DNA of 64,000 nt from assembly GCA_023105745.1 (NCBI GenBank), contig JALGQZ010000006.1:34799686-34863685 (forward strand). The letters are read 5' to 3'. Both the position numbers and the translations under genes were made by a program. Under the pieces are notes generated by a model. It saw nothing but the letters and a program-made list of their open reading frames with translations, ran no database searches and had not been told where the DNA came from. Positions within the stretch are counted from its first letter, which is position 1, and every line of letters starts with the position of its first letter. This DNA comes from Austropuccinia psidii (taxonomy: Eukaryota > Basidiomycota > Pucciniomycetes > Pucciniales > Sphaerophragmiaceae). Shown here piece after piece: positions 60,360-64,000 of this stretch.

Positions 60360-62173
60360 TGTAAGGCTTCAAGATTTGAACACATATCCAAAGAGGCACA
60401 AAGAAACCTTAAAATACTCATTCTAATAATAAAAATTGAAATTATTATCTTAAAACAAGTAAAAATGCCATAAAAAGGCATAAAGCCTTGATAATCTCAG
60501 GAAACCATCAATAAAAGTGTGAGATAATCAAAACAGTTTTACTCCCCATGAAAAACTACAAATATGAAATTTGTATGTCATATCTTAAAATTCAATACTT
60601 TCTGAGATAACCTGAATATATTAACTTTTATGATCAGCAGATATATTCATGATTTTCAGACCATATGTTTTAAATTATGCAGGATAGAGGGTTGAGAAAT
60701 AAGTGAAGTTATAGCTTAATTGCTGGAAGAATACAGATATAAGATTAATTTGTCACATTATACACAAGTTTATAAATTACAAGGGTCTATTGATCAAAAT
60801 AGTTATATCTGCTGACCACTTCATTGTGAAAGTGGTCCAAACTTGAAAAATGTATATATTCAGATTTTAATAGCTCATGAGTAAAGAAAGGTGTAATTTT
60901 CATAATTATATTCAAGGTATCACCCCTGCAAATCATGGTTTGAATTTGAAAATAGTAAATTTTGACAGGAAAGATGAGTTAGAAGAAAAATCATCCAAAA
61001 TAGAGTTTTGTGATGTGATGAAATTCTCCTTGAACCTTATTAAGGGCATTCCAAGCTATCAGAATACACTTCCTGAATGGATTTATCCTATATAAATCAA
61101 AATATATTGGTGATAAAAGTTTAAACTTAAATCTGATCATTTATGACCACTCACTGTAATCTTATTTTAAGCTTAACAATTATGTAGGTGATAAAATTGG
61201 TAAATATTAGTTTATCATTATTAAAACTAATAATATCCATAGCTATGAGACCTCTTCCAAGCCTCTTATGTCAGAAAACTTGGAGTTATAGGGATAACTC
61301 GAAATAATGGTGTAATAATGAGATAATATGGTTTAATTATGGTGTAATCATCACTAAAACCTAGAATAATGATCAGATACAGTAGATAACATCAGTAAGC
61401 GTCTACTATAAGTACTCTGTGCTTTAGGAGGGAGCATTTCACTATGAATAGAGGCCTTTTCCCTCTATTTCTCCCTCATATGCAACAAAAACATTAGAAA
61501 CATCAAATCGAAAGGTTTTAACTTTATTCTTTTCATAAAATTCTACTATATGATTAAAGAAGAAAGTTCATATTTATATTAATCAAAATTTTGACCTGAT
61601 TACACAAATATTTAATTGTTTTTGTTAAAATTCCCTTTGAAAAATCACCAATTCCATGTAAATTTATGAATACTTGTAATTGCTTCTATTTTTATTTGTA
61701 AATACACTTTAAATAAGCTTTATCCAAAAGAGTTACATTAAGTTTTGAAAGTAGGTTATTATCTCTTATTATAATGGTTTCCCTTTATTGTTGTTCTTGT
61801 CAATGATGCTTTCAATACAACCAGTATTTATGTTAATAAAAAATTTAATATTGGTAATATTATTGTTATAAATTGTGTTTTATTATCAAATGAAATATTT
61901 TCATGCACTCATCTTTTTTTAACAAGAATAAATTTCCATATATACATTAGATATTAAATATTAATATATTTGTTTTTATTATATTATTTTTATAATATTA
62001 TTTATATTATTTCATTAATTTTAAAAATTTAATTAATTTTATGCGATAATTATAATAATTCTTGATTATTTAAATTATTCTTTATCTTATTCATTGCTTT
62101 AATAAGGACATTCAGAGTACAATAAGTGAAATATTAGTAATATTGACTTATTGTTTCATAGTAAATCCTTACA
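60360..62173 (-). mobile_element. RepA-related solo LTR inserted in G-F gag (TSD AACAA / ATCAA)
   Basis: Starts TGTAAGGCTTCAAGATTTG and ends CATAGTAAATCCTTACA, so the termini are TGTAAGG/CCTTACA inverted repeats. Flanking 5-mers AACAA (60355-60359) and ATCAA (62174-62178) differ by one base. G-D has an unbroken sequence at the equivalent site. It is a close relative of 9079-10450, and its ends are the reverse complements of RepA ends. The short frame 60877-61095 within it has no motif. Confidence 0.82.
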
Positions 62174-63980
62174 ATCAAGCTACTATATGAGATATAGAGA
62201 AGAAATTGAACCAGAGAAAGCATACTCTGACTCCTTCAGACTCACACAGAGTGATAAACCAATTAAACTTCCCAGCGGCTTCACATCAGTCAGGCACCAG
62301 CAGATCAGTGACCAAGAGTCATCATTATTCAAAGTCCCAGATAGTATCCAGGACACTAATAAAATAATAGAACAAGAAAATTATTCTTTAAGCCAGAGGC
62401 ATAAAGAGTCAGACCCTATGATCCAGCAATTTTCAGATCTGGAGAAATAAGTACAAAAACAATAAATAGTTTTAAATACTTCTGACAAACATAGTGGATC
62501 TAGAATAAAGAATAATATCTTCACTCAAACTGAAAACAATGTTTTGAAACCTGAGGGCACAATATGCATTAGTGCATGATGGATTAAAGTAGCCCAATTC
62601 ACAGAGAAAATTCAAAAATATTTTGAAAGACTCCATGAAGAAAATTAAAGGTTACAAAAGAGAACAACCTTTCAAGCCAAATGCATTCCTACTCTTTGAG
62701 ACCACTGTACTAAGCTAAGTAAGGTCTCAGAAGATACCAGCAAAAGACTGAATCCAGTCTTAGTGGATCAATATCAATTCAAGAGGGACAGGGGAATACC
62801 TTCATCAAAACATGAAATAATTGTTCAAATTCTGCCACAAAACAAAGCCACAAATACAGGGCCTTGTTTTTTGCAAAAATATACCTCCATGGGGAAACCA
62901 AACCAGATGTCCCAATGGATAGTAAGCACAGATCCCCATCAAAATCCCAAGATCAAGAAAATATTACTTACTAACAGAAGGAAGCCTTGAAAAAACTTCC
63001 AGAAGCCACAAGCTGACCACATTTCTCTGGTGCAGGATGATATGATCATATAGCACCCATTTATTATATTGATGGACTCTCAACTTATGTATCAAGTATA
63101 CCACATTACTGGATAACAGCTATACTGAATACAGAACTCAGAAGCCATGCTAGTATATGGTACACTTAAGTGGAAGAAATACATGATAGAAGAATTTGGA
63201 CATGGTAGAAGTGCCAAATAATCCAAAAATACTGAAATGATACATGAATATGGCAGAAAACTCTGTAAAGTGAAAATGCTAGATATGAAATGGACATATA
63301 TTCATATTATTTGTGTCTTACACAGTAAAAGAGGCTAATAAAAATTAACTCTCACATAACAACACAGATGAGAAATCACAAATTGTTGGCCAAACTACCT
63401 GGAGACTGAGAGCATGTAGTAATATGAAGATACTAAAAAGAATCCACCCTGGATGAAATTTCAAATACCTTGAAATAAGTAAGCATAATAACGGTTATTG
63501 TTAGATATAATACCCATAATACTAGTGATAACAAGGAGAATTGAACCGTTAAAGCCAAAAATACTCATGATTCAGGATCTGAAATGACTAAATCATGTGG
63601 ATCACCCAATCAATATGCAAAATGTTGTCATAAAGACAGAGAAGAGGTATTTGTAAGAGAGGAAGAGGCAATAAAATACCAATAAGGTTTTGAATCTGAA
63701 TCTGATAATGTGGCAAATGGCTATGGAAAGAATTCACACTGTTAATCAAACCCCATTTCAAAAATTTTAGTGTAATTTGAGGACCATTGAACAAAGTGAA
63801 TGGGATCAGTCAATTTAACAAGAAGGAAACCAATGAGCAAAAATTTGGATGGATTGAGACATAAAGAACCAGATATGAATAGTAGGTCCAAAATAAAGCT
63901 GTTGGCACAAGGTCACCTAAACCACACTAGACCCTGTACCTCACAGAGGGGAGGAAATTCTGATTAAGGATGAGATTTTT
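62174..63980 (+). pseudogene. G-F gag, right part
   Basis: AYSDSFRLTQ, LPSGFTSVRHQQISDQESS and the later SQRHKESDPMIQQFSDL correspond to G-D ORF2 and then ORF1 frames, so an indel has fused them. Further on, the segment with GCTAGTATATGGTACAC near 63150 and the damaged zinc knuckle (CGSPNQYAKCC near 63600) are recognisable. Numerous stops. Confidence 0.7.
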
Positions 63981-64000
63981 AGAGGGAGGGTATTTCAGCC

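Larger units (their letters stand above)
60095..64000 (+). mobile_element. G-F: D-family Gypsy element, split by an LTR and internally deleted
   Basis: Gag sequence homologous to G-D 34960-35190 runs from about 60095 to 60359. It is interrupted by a 1814-bp LTR, and resumes at 62174 exactly where it left off (G-D 35190 onward). It continues through gag to a vestigial zinc knuckle near 63600. It then jumps within about 350 bp to the 3' polypurine tract (63981-63990) and the first 8 bp of a 3' LTR (63993-64000, TTTCAGCC). Protease, RT and integrase are deleted. Confidence 0.8.

Noticed and set aside
1..64000. tRNA or rRNA genes
   Set aside because: No B-box-like GGTTCGAATCC-type motif with a matching cloverleaf and no rRNA core sequence was found by eye; a tRNAscan-SE/Infernal run would settle it.

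Overview
The window is fungal nuclear DNA, almost certainly from a rust fungus (Pucciniales). The gag and pol translations of the Ty3/Gypsy elements closely resemble proteins I recall from the repeat-bloated genome of Austropuccinia psidii (myrtle rust). That is recall, not a search, so the species call is an inference. No rRNA gene, tRNA gene, CRISPR array or bacterial-style operon was seen. No convincing single-copy host gene was seen either, unless the SNF2 gene at the left edge is one.

Left block, 1-8641. By eye this has clearly higher GC than the rest and holds the only genes with clean intron structure. They are the 3' part of a SNF2-family ATPase/helicase gene (2-1464), an unrecognised gene on the minus strand (3698-1638), and a divergently transcribed Tnp2-type transposase (4659 to about 7821). 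The block ends in a 30-bp minisatellite, six GCTYGACGT-type repeats spaced mostly by 11 bp, and a hairpin. At about 8641 it meets LTR-derived sequence. I read it as most of a large CACTA/Plavaka-like DNA transposon.

Right block, 8642-64000. This is nested retrotransposon debris in AT-rich DNA. Three groups were worked out from internal comparison. (1) A 'B/C' Gypsy family with separate gag and pol joined by a -1 slippery site, and a chromodomain-type integrase: G-A (12445-13939, minus), G-B (20768-28642, plus) and G-C (28871-34322, minus, best preserved). (2) A 'D' Gypsy family: G-D (34323-42044, plus, with 3' LTR), G-E (15859-17885) and G-F (about 60095-64000). Its ~1437-bp LTR also occurs alone at 21090-22527 (TSD CTGGA), 50540-51885, 55580-56900 and 57365-58800 (TSD ATCTC). 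(3) A 'RepA' LTR family (TGTAAGAT...CTCACA, about 1.85 kb) found only as solo LTRs or fragments: 13940-15858, 43373-45216, 49013-52224 (TSD CCTGT, carrying a nested D LTR), and reverse-orientation relatives at 9079-10450 and 60360-62173.

A separate decayed gag-like gene lies at 10517-11712, and an old ~170-bp tandem satellite at 58815-59860. The remaining AT-rich spacers (19.1-20.8 kb, 42.0-43.4 kb, 45.2-49.0 kb, 52.2-55.6 kb) hold no gene I can support.

The most unusual points are: the SNF2 / unknown gene / Tnp2 association with phased 11-bp repeats at its edge; an intron in the D-family gag that contains a TAA-C-ATG stop/start joining two overlapping reading frames; a conserved GGGAAAA frameshift site; and a hairpin inside RepA with compensatory base changes between copies.
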